Of a stretch of DNA of 64,000 nt, positions 22,090 to 33,101 are shown in pieces. Below the pieces are notes generated by a model that did not search any database, was not told where the DNA came from, and saw only the letters and a program-made list of their open reading frames with translations. The position numbers were made by a program, and so were the translations under genes. This DNA comes from Silurus meridionalis. Taxonomy: Eukaryota > Chordata > Actinopteri > Siluriformes > Siluridae. Numbering within the stretch: position 1 is the stretch's first letter; every line of letters begins with the position of its first letter. The DNA lies in assembly GCF_014805685.1 (NCBI RefSeq), contig NC_060911.1, positions 12,088,712 to 12,152,711 on the forward strand, read 5' to 3'.

Positions 22090-22262
22090 TGAATTAGAGG
22101 TGGTAGCTTAGTGGTTAAGGTGATGGACTTTGGAGCTGAAGGTCATGAGTTCAAATCCCAGCTGTAACAAGCCCCTTAACCCCTGCTGCTTAGTTGTCTA
22201 AATGGGATGGAAGTCACTCTGGATAAGGGTCTCTGCCAAATTTCATAAATGAAAATAAATCA
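22090..22262 (+). mobile_element. tRNA-derived SINE (family A), good copy
   Basis: The head has an A-box-like tagcttagtgg and a B-box-like gagttcaaatccc. The body is taacaagccccttaaccc and the tail ctctggataagggtctctgc followed by caaatttcataaatg. The order tRNA-like head, body and tail of the type shared with LINEs fits a Pol III-transcribed SINE moved by LINE machinery. Confidence 0.85.
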
Positions 22263-22265
22263 CAT

Positions 22266-22720
22266 TCTGTAACCTCTGCTGTTTTTTGCATTCATGTCAA
22301 TGGTTTTTAAGTGACCTGAAGTAAACTGGAAGGTTTGTGGACCTAACCATAAGATTGGTATCTAATTTTTTAAATATCACATTCCACTCTAAGTCCCTAT
22401 TTGATGTTACAATAACCTGTGGTTGAAAGAAAAAAATGTGCTCATTCAGCCACTAGGGTTTTAATAAAGTCAGGTCTCGATTCAAGGTCAGGAGGTCTGG
22501 GGTTCTGTCAGCAGTCAAAATCATCTCAAAAATGTTCTATAGGGTCAGGGATCTATAGCAGGCCTCTCAAGATCTTCCACTTCAACCTATAGACACCACA
22601 TCCTCATGGAACAAGTTCTCACAGAAAATGTACAGCAAAAACATTCTGTTTAATAGTGTGCCTCCACATTTGTGGGAACAGTCTGCAAAATAACCACATA
22701 CTGGATGGCTGGAAACATCA
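22266..22720. mobile_element. Decayed non-autonomous DNA-transposon-like repeat
   Basis: Directly after the SINE come tggtttttaagtgacctgaa and acctaaccataagattggta, then cacattccactctaag and gatgttacaataacctg. Further on are tctatagggtcagggatct and gcaggcctctcaagatcttc, words of a fish Tc1-type terminus. A copy of the first 150 bases occurs at 42205-42355, also next to a SINE. Superfamily assignment is tentative. Confidence 0.45.
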
Positions 22721-23532
22721 GATACTATTGTCTATATTGTGAATGTTAAATTGATCAAAACCTAACAAAACTAAACAGAGATTTCCCGAGGTTTAAATGT
22801 TTAAACTGTTGTCTTATGTTGTTAATTTGCTAAAATCCACACAGTTCCATTAAGAGACAATCTGTAGCCAAGAAAGCAATTTTACAAACGCAGTGAATTT
22901 GACAGATGGAACAAGTGCTATATAACAGAGCGGAGCTGCATAACAGAACCCTGAGAGCAACTGTTTGGATTCAATGTAAATTAGGAAGCAAGATACCTTT
23001 AAGCAACAGTGGATCTACTCAACAAAGTAATTATCGCTAAACTTTCTCCTCATCAGTGACAAACTGGCTGCGATCGATAAAAAAGTCTCATGCTACGATT
23101 TGTACATTTTCATTCTTGTACTCAGTTCAGCCGATATTGTGTTGAGCCGTGGCATTGAGCCTGCTTGGAGAAGAAAAATCTTAGGAGTTCTTTTTGGACA
23201 GGTTTTAGTAGAAATTCACGTCATATGTCCAGCCATCTCCCGAGTTGATAAAAGGAAAAAGATTCCAGAGAAGACCTTATGGCTTCAGGCAGGATACTTA
23301 TGAGTGTGCACTGCTTCTTAGTGGAGATTGCACTGAGGGTTCAGGGGCTCCCATACGTCTCTTCCTTGCAATGCTAGCGACCAGATTAAGATCAATATGG
23401 GGTCAGAGAGAGTTGGAAGTTGGTAATCAGAGATCCAGGAAGTCTAATGCACAACTCTTAAATAAATATGAGCTTCTCAGATTTTTTTATTGCTGAGTGA
23501 GGAGGACTGCATCGCTGCCTTTCCTTTAGCGA
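22721..23532. other. No recognised feature
   Basis: AT-rich DNA, and no repeat terminus or protein motif identified. Confidence 0.4.
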
Positions 23533-23672
23533 ATCAGACTATTGTAAAATTACAGGACACATGATCGCACTGTAGTGTCCTGTAAAATTTCCATATTCAT
23601 ACGTCTGGATATGGAAATTTTACAGGACAATATAGTGTGATCATGTGTCCTGTAATTTTACAATAGTCTGAT
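23533..23672. mobile_element. 140-bp near-perfect palindrome (foldback element or long hairpin)
   Basis: The left arm from atcagactattgtaaaatt and the right arm ending aattttacaatagtctgat are reverse complements over about 64 bases with roughly three mismatches. The loop is about 12 bases (tcatacgtctgg). Transcribed RNA would form one long hairpin. It could be a miniature inverted-repeat element. No clear target duplication is visible, and no protein is encoded. Confidence 0.85.
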
Positions 23673-23784
23673 CCAGACATCTGAAGAAATGCCATGTTTT
23701 CCGAGTGTAATTGTGTTAGCATGCAATGACACGGTCCATTTCCATCTCACCGAAATCCTTAATAAGTGGAATTGATCTTAATTA

Positions 23785-23786
<2 letters not shown>

Positions 23787-23853
<67 letters not shown>
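23787..23853. repeat. (AT)n microsatellite
   Basis: An uninterrupted AT run of about 67 bases. Confidence 0.95.
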
Positions 23854-23854
<1 letters not shown>

Positions 23855-24489
23855 CATGTTTGTTAGCTGGATGGATGTTTTATGGGGTTTATGTCTTATA
23901 ACTGGTATCCGGCAGTGAGAAAGTCAGAGTGTGCACAAACAAGTGTCTTTTTTACTTTTCACTGAGTACCAAGGTCATTCAGACTTTGTTTACAGTTTTC
24001 TCTGTGCTTTCCTTGGAGTACAATATGATATAAGCACAATATGTACAATATAAGTACAACATGCTGCATCTCTGACTATATTACTATTGCATTGAGCTAG
24101 AAAAGAAGTGATTTAATGCTATAGGCAACAGTTAAGCTACTGTATGTGTTTTGGTATTACAATAAACAGTTATATGTTGAATATAATATACCTAAGAATA
24201 TGTATATTTTGTAATGTTGCAGTCTAATAGGTAGGCAACCATTTTGAAACTAAATTCTCTTATAATAGAGGTAATTATTTACATAGACAAAGAGTAAAAC
24301 TGTTTAATATTCTACTACTTGATATATCAACAATATCTATTAGTACCATCTTCTAACCACCTCTGGTCTTTTGAACCTGTAGATATGCAGATCTTATTTT
24401 TTCGGCCCTTTTTAATTTTTTTTTATCCTGCAATGTCATGATTAAACAAACAATATTTAGGTGGAATATGGTTAAAATTACAACTACTA
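23854..24489. other. No recognised feature
   Basis: AT-rich sequence without coding motifs or terminal repeats. Confidence 0.35.
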
Positions 24490-24788
24490 AGAGATGATTA
24501 CAGGGAAGGAGAATATTCCAGGCCTCTTTAAGCAGGATAATGCATTCTGTTACATTAAAGAGTTTATTAATTTGAACTCCAATTCTCCAGACTTCAATCT
24601 GATTAAACATCTGAGGGATGTGCTAAACAAAACAAGCCCAATCCATGCAGAACCCCACCTTAGAACTTACAAGATCTGCTGCTAAGGTTTTGGTGCCAGA
24701 TACCACAGCATACCCCTAGAGGTCTTGTGGAGTCAACCAGACTAGAGGTCAGAGCTGTTTTAGTGGCATATGGGGAACCTAGACAATA
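24490..24788 (+). pseudogene. C-terminal fragment of a Tc1-like transposase
   Basis: The open frame from 24494 contains LFKQDNAFC, with the second catalytic Asp, and SPDFNLIKHLRDVLNK, where the family has N-P-I-E-H-L-W. The catalytic Glu is therefore Lys. Further on, ttggtgccagataccacagc and agaggtcttgtggag are the usual 3' coding words, ending in ggggaacctagacaata. This is the same family as 4950-5757. Its 3' end is interrupted by the element at 24789. Confidence 0.8.
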
Positions 24789-25149
24789 CAGTGCAACCTC
24801 GATACTCGCGAGGGTTACGCTCTATGACTCCTTGTGAGTAACAAAACATTTCTCCATTTGAAAGTTCTTTTTTAAAGGGGAATTGTACATGTACTGTAAA
24901 CTCAACAAGAATTGTGAATTACTTGTTATAAATGTTTTATTTCCACTTTAAATTATTAATACAATAATAAAACAGTTTTACAAACATTTTTATTTAATTT
25001 ATCGGTACAAACTCTGTTTTGTAATGTTACTCCGAACTTTCGAGCCACTCGTGACTTCAGATTTTTCGCAAGTTACTCTCAGTCTAAGTCTAGGATTAAA
25101 ATAAAAAAAGTCCCGAACTTTTGAGGTCGCGAGTGTCAAGCTTCCACTG
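24789..25149. mobile_element. Non-autonomous pogo/Tigger-like element, 361 bp, TA duplication
   Basis: The left end cagtgcaacctcgatactcg and the right end, reverse complemented, cagtggaagcttgacactcg, are imperfect inverted repeats over about 25 bases. TA flanks both sides (24787-24788 and 25150-25151), as in Tc1/mariner/pogo elements. The ends resemble Tigger-type termini. No transposase is encoded. Removing the element and one TA rejoins a Tc1-like tail. Confidence 0.75.
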
Positions 25150-25159
25150 TATTAGGAAG

Positions 25160-25942
25160 GTACCGTAATTTCCGGACTATTAAGCGCACCCAAATATAAG
25201 CCGCACCCACTGAATTTGACAGAGATTTTTATTTTATACATAAATAAGATGCACCTGTCTATAAGCCTGTCTACACTGAAACTAATGAACTTTACACAGG
25301 CTTTAACGAAAGACAGTGTCTGTTACACGATGTAATGGGTGAAATATGTTGTGGCTCCTTTAAGAGCAGAGCGGTATTTTGGGAATAGCCTGCCGCCGCA
25401 TTTTTCAGCAATTATATGCATGTGTGCAAGACCGAGGAATATGTCCTTATTATTTTCTGATGCTCATTACTAAGTTTCTTTAACTAACCTGTAACGCTGT
25501 TGCCAAGAAAAATAAAAAAGCACGAGTTTTGGAAACCTGTCTGTGCTTATATGATTTCTGTGGCAACTGGAGTTAGTGAGCTCTCCCTTCACCCAGACTC
25601 AACATGTTACAACTTGTATCTAAACAGTAACCTACCAAGAAAGTCATTGTTCACTGTCTTCCTCCTTCCTTTTACAACTATTTCTCTCAGGAGTTTTTCT
25701 TTTGGCATCGTCGTGCGTTTAAAAATTGCCGTGCAGCTCAGAACACAGGTGAGGTGCGTTTTTTTCATTTCTGTTTGGAAATTTAATTGGTCTAATGTTA
25801 TGTCGCTCAGTTTTTTGGCTTAAAGTTTGTGAAACCGAGAAAAACCCAGGAAAAATCCATAAATTAGCCGCTTCGGTGTTTAAGCCGCGGGGTTCAAAAA
25901 GTGGGAAAAACGTAGCGGCTTATAGTCCGAAAAATACGGTAC
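25160..25942. mobile_element. Non-autonomous DNA transposon, 783 bp
   Basis: The left end gtaccgtaatttccggacta and the right end, reverse complemented, gtaccgtatttttcggacta, form terminal inverted repeats of at least 26 bases. The left end continues into agcgcaccc and the right into agccgcta. The interior has no transposase. The ORFs 25500-25823 and 25795-26127 lie in it and show no motif. It resembles a fish repeat with ccggactataag-type termini, whose superfamily I leave open. Confidence 0.75.
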
Positions 25943-27110
25943 TTGGAACACATTTACAACACTTTAAAAGCAGGATTACTTACATATTTTCAGGCCAAAC
26001 TCTTTACACTCTTTACGTTGTTTTATTTATGTTTTTAATTCAAGAACTTTTGGATTTTCGGATGTTTGATTTGAAGCCTGAATATTTAGCATTCCGAAAC
26101 ACGTGTGTGCACCTGAAACTCTTTTAGTTCACCCACCCACAGTCCCTTTCTTTAACACACACTGCACATTTATGCCTTCATCCAGGTCTAAAACATACAG
26201 TGAAGTAGTCTTTGGGAATCTCAGCTGAAAACAAATCAATCCCACCCTTCACCTCCCATGCCCTCTGTCTCTTTTTTTTTGCCTGTCTTCTGAGCTTTTC
26301 GTTCATTATTCCCTGTATGCATTTCTCTGCAACGGCTCGGTTGCACCGATTTCTATTTGACAGTTTAAATGATTAATAATGCTCCTAAAATGAGCATGAT
26401 GTCGGTCATGGGGTAATCTTTAAAATTAAAGATGTGTGTGTGTGTGAGAGAGAGGGAGAAAGAGAGAGCACGAGAAAGCAAGAATAAAATCACTTAATGT
26501 CATCGTACTCTATTACTGTCTTTTTTTTTTTCTCTAAAAAATGTTCACCTTTTTTTAGTTGTGGTTATCAGTGAATTCTTAATCTAAACGCTAGTATGAT
26601 GCGAATGTCTTGATTCCATGACAAGTTTTTTGGTTGTATCTTGAACAAACAAAACGCTTGACACTGGTCAGTTGTCAAAGACACAAAGTAATGCTTTAAA
26701 TATACAGAAGCGTTTAATGCACAGTGCTAAATGCGTAACTGAATCAAAAACAGGACCTTTTTTCCCTCTTGCTGAATATTGTTACTAGGCAACCAGGGAT
26801 CTGATCTTGCCTGCATGATGAAGTAGAAATATTTGTCAATTTTAGGTGAAATCTGCTTCTCATATAATTTTTTAACAAGTAAAAATTCACTTGCTTCACA
26901 TTTCAGAAAGGAGTACATTCGATTGAGAGGACAAAGCCTAGCAGAGTTTTGTAAGTGTGCCTTGAATGGAGAGTAGACGGCTCTGTTGGACTGGACCACA
27001 AACAGAACAATAAGGAAGAAATTGCTTTTTTTGGGCCAATGAACAAATTGGGAATGGAAAGGAAATGAAGATAGAATCCGCTTCTTGTATCTAATATGCA
27101 TTCACAAACA
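25943..27110. other. No recognised gene
   Basis: Contains a short interrupted GT/GA tract at 26431-26475 and T runs at 26271 and 26520. ORFs on the minus strand (26727-27101, 26903-27154) show no recognisable domain. Confidence 0.35.
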
Positions 27111-27238
27111 TACAGTGCATTTAGATAGAATCCAGACCGCTTCATTTTTTTCACATTTTGTTGGAGCCTTATACTAAAATGCTTTCAATTATTTTTTTAC
27201 AACAAACCATACCTCATAAACACAGTGTCCTCCATGCT
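27111..27238 (+). mobile_element. Isolated Tc1/mariner-type terminus
   Basis: The sequence tacagtgcatttagatagaa, then ttcatttttttcacattttg and ttggagccttatactaaaat, matches the terminal region of a fish Tc1-like family. The partner end is not in this window near it. The fragment abuts the next SINE. Confidence 0.55.
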
Positions 27239-27246
27239 CCATAAAT

Positions 27247-27425
27247 GAGGAGGTGGTAGCTTAGTGGTTGAGGCATTGGACTTTGGATCGGAAGGTCACA
27301 AGTTCAAATCCCAGCACCACCAAGCTGCCACTGCTGGTCCCTTAAGCAATGCCCTAAGGCCTCCCTTATTCAGTTGTAAGTTGCTCAGGATAGGGGCGTC
27401 TGCATAATGCTGTAAATGCATTTAT
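27247..27425 (+). mobile_element. tRNA-derived SINE (family A)
   Basis: Full-length copy: A-box-like tagcttagtgg, B-box-like aagttcaaatcccagc, body with ccaagctgccactgctgg, tail with ggataggggcgtctgc and gctgtaaatgcat. Confidence 0.85.
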
Positions 27426-28084
27426 TAATTCTTATTTATTAATTCAATAATTCTTTAATGGAAGAAGGCTGAAACAACCAGGAGGCTTGCTACAGCTGCC
27501 TGGTCAAACTGAGCAGTTAGGGGAGAAGGTTTTTGGTCACCAAGTACCTGGTGGTCACACAAGTTTGTCTAGCTCCAGAGTTCATGTGTGGGGAGCTGAG
27601 AGCCGGATGGAAGCCTCTTCTCTGTTTTGCAAAATCAAAATGGCTTATTCTTTGTACAAATGACAATTTCTTCCTGAACAACGCTGTACAAATGTAATAA
27701 CTAGACTGTTACAAGCTTTCATTCGCTTTGTGTTCTAACAAATTTCCCAGTTGAACACCACCAATTATTTGACATTTATGTTCTAATCATTTATGTACTA
27801 ATCATTGTTATTTGTTTCAGATACATTGGGGACAATAGTCTGTACATAAAATACCTTTAAAATGATTTTCATTTGAATATTTTTGGGTATGTGGAATGGA
27901 TTATCTGAGTTTACATTCTTTTCTTTTCTTTGCTTTACGAATAAACTGCATTGCAAGCACTTTTCCGTTCAGAATCTAAGGTTCCACTGTCATTTTAAAC
28001 ACCATAATTAATTTAAAACATTTACAAGAATATTATGTCTTCATGCACTATGTTGAGTCTGGTTTTACTAATAATAAACATCCA
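27426..28084. other. No recognised feature
   Basis: No element termini or coding motifs identified. Confidence 0.35.
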
Positions 28085-28088
28085 ATTC

Positions 28089-28430
28089 TTTCGGCTGCTC
28101 CCATTAGGGGTCGCCACAGCGGATCATCTGTCTCCATACCACCCTGTCCTCTACCCATCTGCCTCTTTCGAATAAGCCACCTGAATGTCTTTGCTCACCA
28201 CACCCATAAACCTCTTTAGTTGTCCTCTTTTCCTCCTTCCTGGTGGCTCCATCCTCAGCATTCTGCTTCCTATATACCCCATGTACCTCCTCTACACATG
28301 ACCAAACCATCTCAATCGGGCTTTCCTCACCTTGTCTCCAAAACGTCTTACATGCGCTGTCTCTCTAATAAACTTGTTTCTAATCCTGTCCATCCTCGTC
28401 ACGCCCATTAAAAATCTCAGTATCTTCAAC
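28089..28430 (-). pseudogene. 3' end of an RTE-type LINE (RT C-terminal tail)
   Basis: The minus-strand frame 28104-28310 ends RVVWRQMIRCGDP and contains GRWVEDR and a preceding Arg/Lys-rich RKEEKRTTKEVY segment. This matches the C-terminal tail of RTE-type reverse transcriptases in fish. The stop codon is followed by the 3' end gtggcgacccctaatggg and gcagccgaaagaa on the minus strand, the same tail used by the tRNA-Glu SINE at 44694. It is strongly 5' truncated, as is usual for LINE copies. Confidence 0.8.
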
Positions 28431-28840
28431 TAATAAACAAACATTTACATAAAGCATCCATATTTTTTGAAAAACATAAAAGTATTAATTTAAGGTACAT
28501 TTAGAACATGTGTAAGTGTGTGTTGGGATTGTCATACGTTAACTCACAATTAACTGCTATTTAATTGCACATTATTTGTTCTATATAAATATAATATAAC
28601 ACATATAAACATTGTTTAAAAACCAGCTCCTTTGTGATAATGCTGTTATGTTTGAATTGTTAAACCAGACTTTTACCAACACATGTTCACTTGGCCAGAT
28701 ATTTCTGCAGCATGAAAAACATGCTGTTTAGTGCTGTTTATTTCCTATTTTTGTGTGGGTGACGGTATTAATTGAGTAAAATTGTTCAATTAAAGATTTC
28801 AGTGGTATATATAGTATAATATATATAATATATAGTGGTG
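28431..28840. other. No recognised feature
   Basis: AT-rich sequence with a short interrupted TA tract near 28800-28835. Confidence 0.35.
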
Positions 28841-28844
28841 TGTT

Positions 28845-29080
28845 GGAAGCAGGAAAAATGGCCAAGAGTAAGAATCTGACTGACTTTGACATGGAACAAA
28901 TTGTGTTGTTTTGGTTTGTTTCTGGTATACAGTGGTCAGTACCTATACAAAAAGTGGTCCAAAAAAGGACAACTAGCAACAGAGTCATGGTCAAGTCTCA
29001 GTGATTTGCATTAGGAGGCTACCCCTCAATCTGCGGGAGAGCCATTTTAGCACAAATTGCTGAAAATGGCGCCTTGGCTC
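28845..29080 (+). pseudogene. N-terminal fragment of a Tc1-like transposase and 5' end
   Basis: After gtgtgttggaagcaggaaaa the sequence reads atggccaagagtaagaatct, the start of the coding region (MAKSKNLTDFDMEQIVLF). Later come the words tggtcagtacctat, aaaagtggtccaaaaaagg and aggacaactagcaacag, corresponding to the linker of the paired-like domain. The copy stops near 29080. It is the 5' half of the family whose 3' halves are at 4950 and 24490, but it is a separate insertion. Confidence 0.75.
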
Positions 29081-29239
29081 CTTGGAATTCAGACAAAGTC
29101 TTTGTAGACACAGTAGTCCACCTCAAGCAGGTTTTTCATGCAGGTTTTGTGCTGGATAGTTTTCTGCTCTCTATACTAATTTGATATACTATTCTTTCTG
29201 GCAGCTCAAACAAATCTTAAGCAGCTATAACATGCTTAA

Positions 29240-29330
29240 GGCCACATGTTTCTCAATTTGATGGTTGGTGTGAACATTTGCTGAACTCTTGACTGGCATC
29301 TGCATGATTTTATGCACTGTGCTAATTAGT
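29240..29330 (+). repeat. Fragment of the terminus seen at 6705-6960
   Basis: The words tttgatggttggtgtgaaca, tctgcatgattttatgcact and gtgctaatta belong to the same dispersed fish repeat terminus. Confidence 0.45.
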
Positions 29331-30598
29331 GTATACAGAATATCCAGTCTGAGTAGATCTTTTCTGTTGGCAAACTGGCAAGTAAAATGAATGAAGATAT
29401 TTATCCTCCAGTCCATTTTTGTCAGTTGGCTTACGGTGGTCCATCACCTGTTAGCTTTGCCCTTAAGTGGCAGCCTGTCAGCCCCCACTAGCAGATCACC
29501 TCTAGTCTTCCCACCAAGCCATTAATCTAAATTAGTGTTCTGACAAAGTGTCAAAACACGGAGGCCAAAAGATGATGTATGCTCCTAGGAATCCCATTCA
29601 TTACATCATACAATAGAGGCAGGTGAAAAGATTTAAAAAGACCATTCAAAGTTATGTTCTGTCATAATGATAAAATAAATCAAAAGTCTTCCAAATCCTG
29701 GGAATCAGCATTGTTAATAGTAATAGTAATAAAAAAAATATTAAAAATGTAGCAGAAAAATCAGCAAAATAAAGACGGAACTATAGAGAAAAAAAGCTCT
29801 TTGTGAAAAACAACTTTGAAAACAACTCTCAAGCATGCAGATTGAAGGTTCTCAAAAGATAGAGTGTTGTTTAAATGTATTCAATCAGTTTAGTTCATTC
29901 TGGTGCTGCACTGTTAATAGAAGTTAGTTTTTTTTCTGCCAGTCTCGCTAAGTGAGATGTTCAGATGCTAAGTACATTTTGTTTACACTGTCTGAAGTGA
30001 GTCATTTTTAATGTGTGGAATTGACTTTAAAACTAGGTAATATAGCATCGATAAACAGGCCGAAGCAATATTTTTACTTTTCATGTTAATTTACTCAGAT
30101 GACTTCACTACATGTGGCAACACTCCAGCACTGCATAATGCACCTCCCGATCTTCGTAAATGCATTATTAAATCAGGACATTAATTATGGATGATATACC
30201 CCAAAGCTGAATAAAAGAAATCGCATACAAACAACCTTGGCTTAATTGCATAGTCTATGTTATGAAACAAGACAACCATTATAGACAAGCAATTCTTGAA
30301 CTTTTTTTTTTAGCCCTTGGCATATACCAGATCCTTGCAGGCAGACCCTCCACATTGTATGTATATAAAGACATATAATTATATACGTGATGTACAATAT
30401 TCATCAGTGGCCTGCACTACTTATATTCATATAAGTGTAAAATTTTTTATTCAATATGATATTAACATACTGCCTAAATGTTTACTAACTTAATGTGAAT
30501 ATAATTCTAAATTAGGGTTAGTTTATTCAATCCATCTAGTTTGGACACTACTTATAAATTACACTACGGATGACATTAGTGGGATCCACTGACACTTG
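29331..30598. other. No recognised gene or element
   Basis: No terminal repeats or protein motifs. The part 30095-30245 looks like unique sequence. Confidence 0.35.
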
Positions 30599-31036
30599 TA
30601 CAACCCCAATTTAAAAAAAGATGCTGTGCAAAATGTACATTAAAAAAAGAATGCAATGGTTTGTGAATGTTATAAATCCATATTCCATTCACAATAAAAT
30701 AACACATCAATCGTTTAAACTGAGAATACTTAAACCATTGCATTTGATGGGTGCAACAGGTCTCAAAATTAAAACAGGACTATGTTTACCTCTGTGTAGC
30801 ACTGTGAAGTCTTCTGTCTATATACATTTAGGAATTAGACCAGAGACCATATGCTTTGAGAGAGAAATGTTGTTCCATATGTGTCTGATTCAGGATTATA
30901 GATGCTTAACAGTTCTGGGTGTCCTTTGTTGTGTTTTTGTCCTAAATTGTTTCAATAGAAATTTTGAATTATTGAATTCTGATTTTAATTACATTTACAT
31001 TTAACCCATTTTACCTTTTTTGGAACGGGGGTTAAA
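30599..31036. mobile_element. Non-autonomous DNA transposon remnant, about 438 bp
   Basis: The left end tacaaccccaatttaaaaaa and the right end, reverse complemented, aacccccgttccaaaaaagg, are imperfect inverted repeats. Interior words caggtctcaaaattaaaac and tatgtttacctctgtgtagc match a common fish element whose ends read acaaccccgattccaaaaaa. The central transposase part is missing. The 127-codon plus-strand frame 30621-31004 is a chance ORF in this element. Confidence 0.65.
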
Positions 31037-31076
31037 AGAAATTGGCACATGAAATTTTGTCTATATACAAACTTTC

Positions 31077-31228
31077 TTTCGGCTTCTCCCATTAGGGGTC
31101 GCCACAGCGGACCATCCGCATGTTTGATTCGACACATGTTTTTACGCTGGATGCCCTTCCTAACACAACCCTCCCCATTTATCCGGGCTTGGGAACGTCA
31201 CTAAGGCTTGTGCAACCCTAATGGCTGG
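31077..31228 (-). mobile_element. Truncated tRNA-Glu-type SINE, tail part
   Basis: The plus strand gives ctttcggcttctcccattag, gggtcgccacagcggaccat, acgctggatgcccttcctaa and ccccatttatccgggcttgg, the reverse complement of the body and tail of the SINE at 44694-44925. The tRNA head is missing. Confidence 0.8.
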
Positions 31229-32549
31229 TGTCTATAAATTTGGGACAAATGGATAATATAGGAAAACTGGAAAACACCTAGAAATGAATAAGCATAGCTC
31301 AGCCCATTTTGCAAACTGACAACTAACACACTAACAATATGGGATTTAAAAAAGAGGGGTCAGATGTAAGACCTGGAATTGGCAAAAAAAACAAACAAAA
31401 AAACAATTTAGATTCCAAGCAGGCATTGCACTGAAGCGAGTCTTTTCCGAGACTAGCATGAATTAGCAGGTGCAACAATTATGTGATGGAATCATATTAA
31501 CATGAATCAAAATTCCAAAAGAATTCTTCCGACACCCTGTGGAATTAATGCAACTATAAACCACAGCTTCTATAGAGTAAGGGTCTTAACTAGTATTATG
31601 ATGTACCGAATAACATTGACATGGATCTTGCATTTACAGCCTTGTGATGTTGTGTGGGCATTATAGCACAATACTGTGTCACCAAGATGCGTTCATCCTC
31701 TGAAGGATATTAGTAGCCAATAGGAGGTGAATGCAAATGAATGCCTCAGGTGGAGAATGCCAGGTGAAAGCAGAGAGATGAAGCCTCAAATAAGTCAGAA
31801 TGACAAGCCAGAGGAGCATACTAAATATAGCTTGGGGGTGGTGGATTATAATGATACATTTCATACAAAATTGGTATCTCATTACCCATTTTAGGCTGTT
31901 CTTTTTTTTTTCACTAAAAATTAGGATTTTAGATACATAATTAATTTGTCATGATAGACAAACCATTTCCAGTGGACTAATGTTTTGATTCATTCTATTT
32001 AATTTCAAAATCAATGCTTTAGTTAATTACACAACACTAACCTATTTGTCTACTTGTTTATTGGGCTAAGCTGGTTTTAATTGACAGCTCACACAGCTGA
32101 TATTTGATTTTCATTAAGTCAATACAAGGAGCATTAGTTAAAAGCTCCATTGTGAAACACCAAATCTCTTTTTTCATTTACTAACAAGTGGATATTAATG
32201 ATAATAAAAATAAAACAAAGACTAGAATTAGCAGGGTAGCTTTTAATGTAAAAATAATTCTTTCTACAGTTGCTGCTATAAAACCATTCAATTGTTCAAA
32301 AAGCACTAACTAATCTTTTATGCCGCATTCTGTTTCCCTGCTAGTTTTAAACCAATGTGCACAAACATTAGCAAAACCAGCCAATTAGGATATTTTACAC
32401 TTTTTTAATCTCCTTTATATTTCAAAATATTTGGCAATTAAGGCAAACAGTGGCATATTCCATTGCATTACAATGACAATGCAGTACAGATGGCCAGTTT
32501 AACTGCTTTTTCTTACTGCGTTTATTCAATTATATAAATATTCAATTAT
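31229..32549. other. No recognised feature
   Basis: AT-rich; no element termini or coding motifs identified. Confidence 0.35.
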
Positions 32550-32551
32550 AT

Positions 32552-32830
32552 TCATTTCAATAAATTTTTTACTTGTATGGCACTTTTAACAATGGACATT
32601 GTCTCAAAGCAGCTTTACACAGATAATGTGAAAAGAAAGAATGAATAAGATTGTTCTTTATAAATGTTTGTCCTTAATGAGTGAGCTGGTGGCGACTGGG
32701 GAGAGGAAAAACTCACTGAGATGGCATAAGGAAGAAACCTTGAGATGCCACCCAGATGAGGATGGGTTCCCTCTAGAGTCTGGTTCCTCTAAAGGTTTCT
32801 TCCTTATGACACCTCAATGAGATTTTCCTT
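32552..32830 (+). repeat. Repeat family R, with an internal inverted duplication
   Basis: The family start (atttcaataaat then tggcacttttaacaatgg, cattgtctcaaagcagcttt) is normal. After cataaggaagaaacctt (32725-32741) the sequence turns back: its reverse complement aaggtttcttccttatg is at 32792-32808, with the family's own downstream words (cctctagagtctggttcc) read in inverse orientation in between. Confidence 0.75.
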
Positions 32831-33101
32831 GAAATATGGGTTTTTTTTGTGCATGATTAATTTTTCAAACTTACCCCTGTGCCTGAAAATTCAAGCAAAG
32901 TTTTCTAACCCCAAACCAGAAATATGTTCTTTGCCTGTAATATTTAAATAAAATAAAAAAACAGCATATATGTAATATTATTATTACTTATAATAAGTAT
33001 TATTATAAGTAATTAAGACTCTAAGTATTAGTGAAATCTTAGTGTCAAACATACATTAGAGTACTTTTTTTTTCAGGCAATACGAGCTGTATACTGTATA
33101 T

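Noticed and set aside
22093..22155. tRNA gene from A and B boxes
   Set aside because: The boxes belong to a SINE head repeated many times in the window; acceptor pairing is not kept.
26727..27154. Two overlapping minus-strand frames (124 and 83 codons) as a small gene
   Set aside because: Neither has a recognisable motif and they overlap in different frames; no supporting promoter or splice signal is evident.
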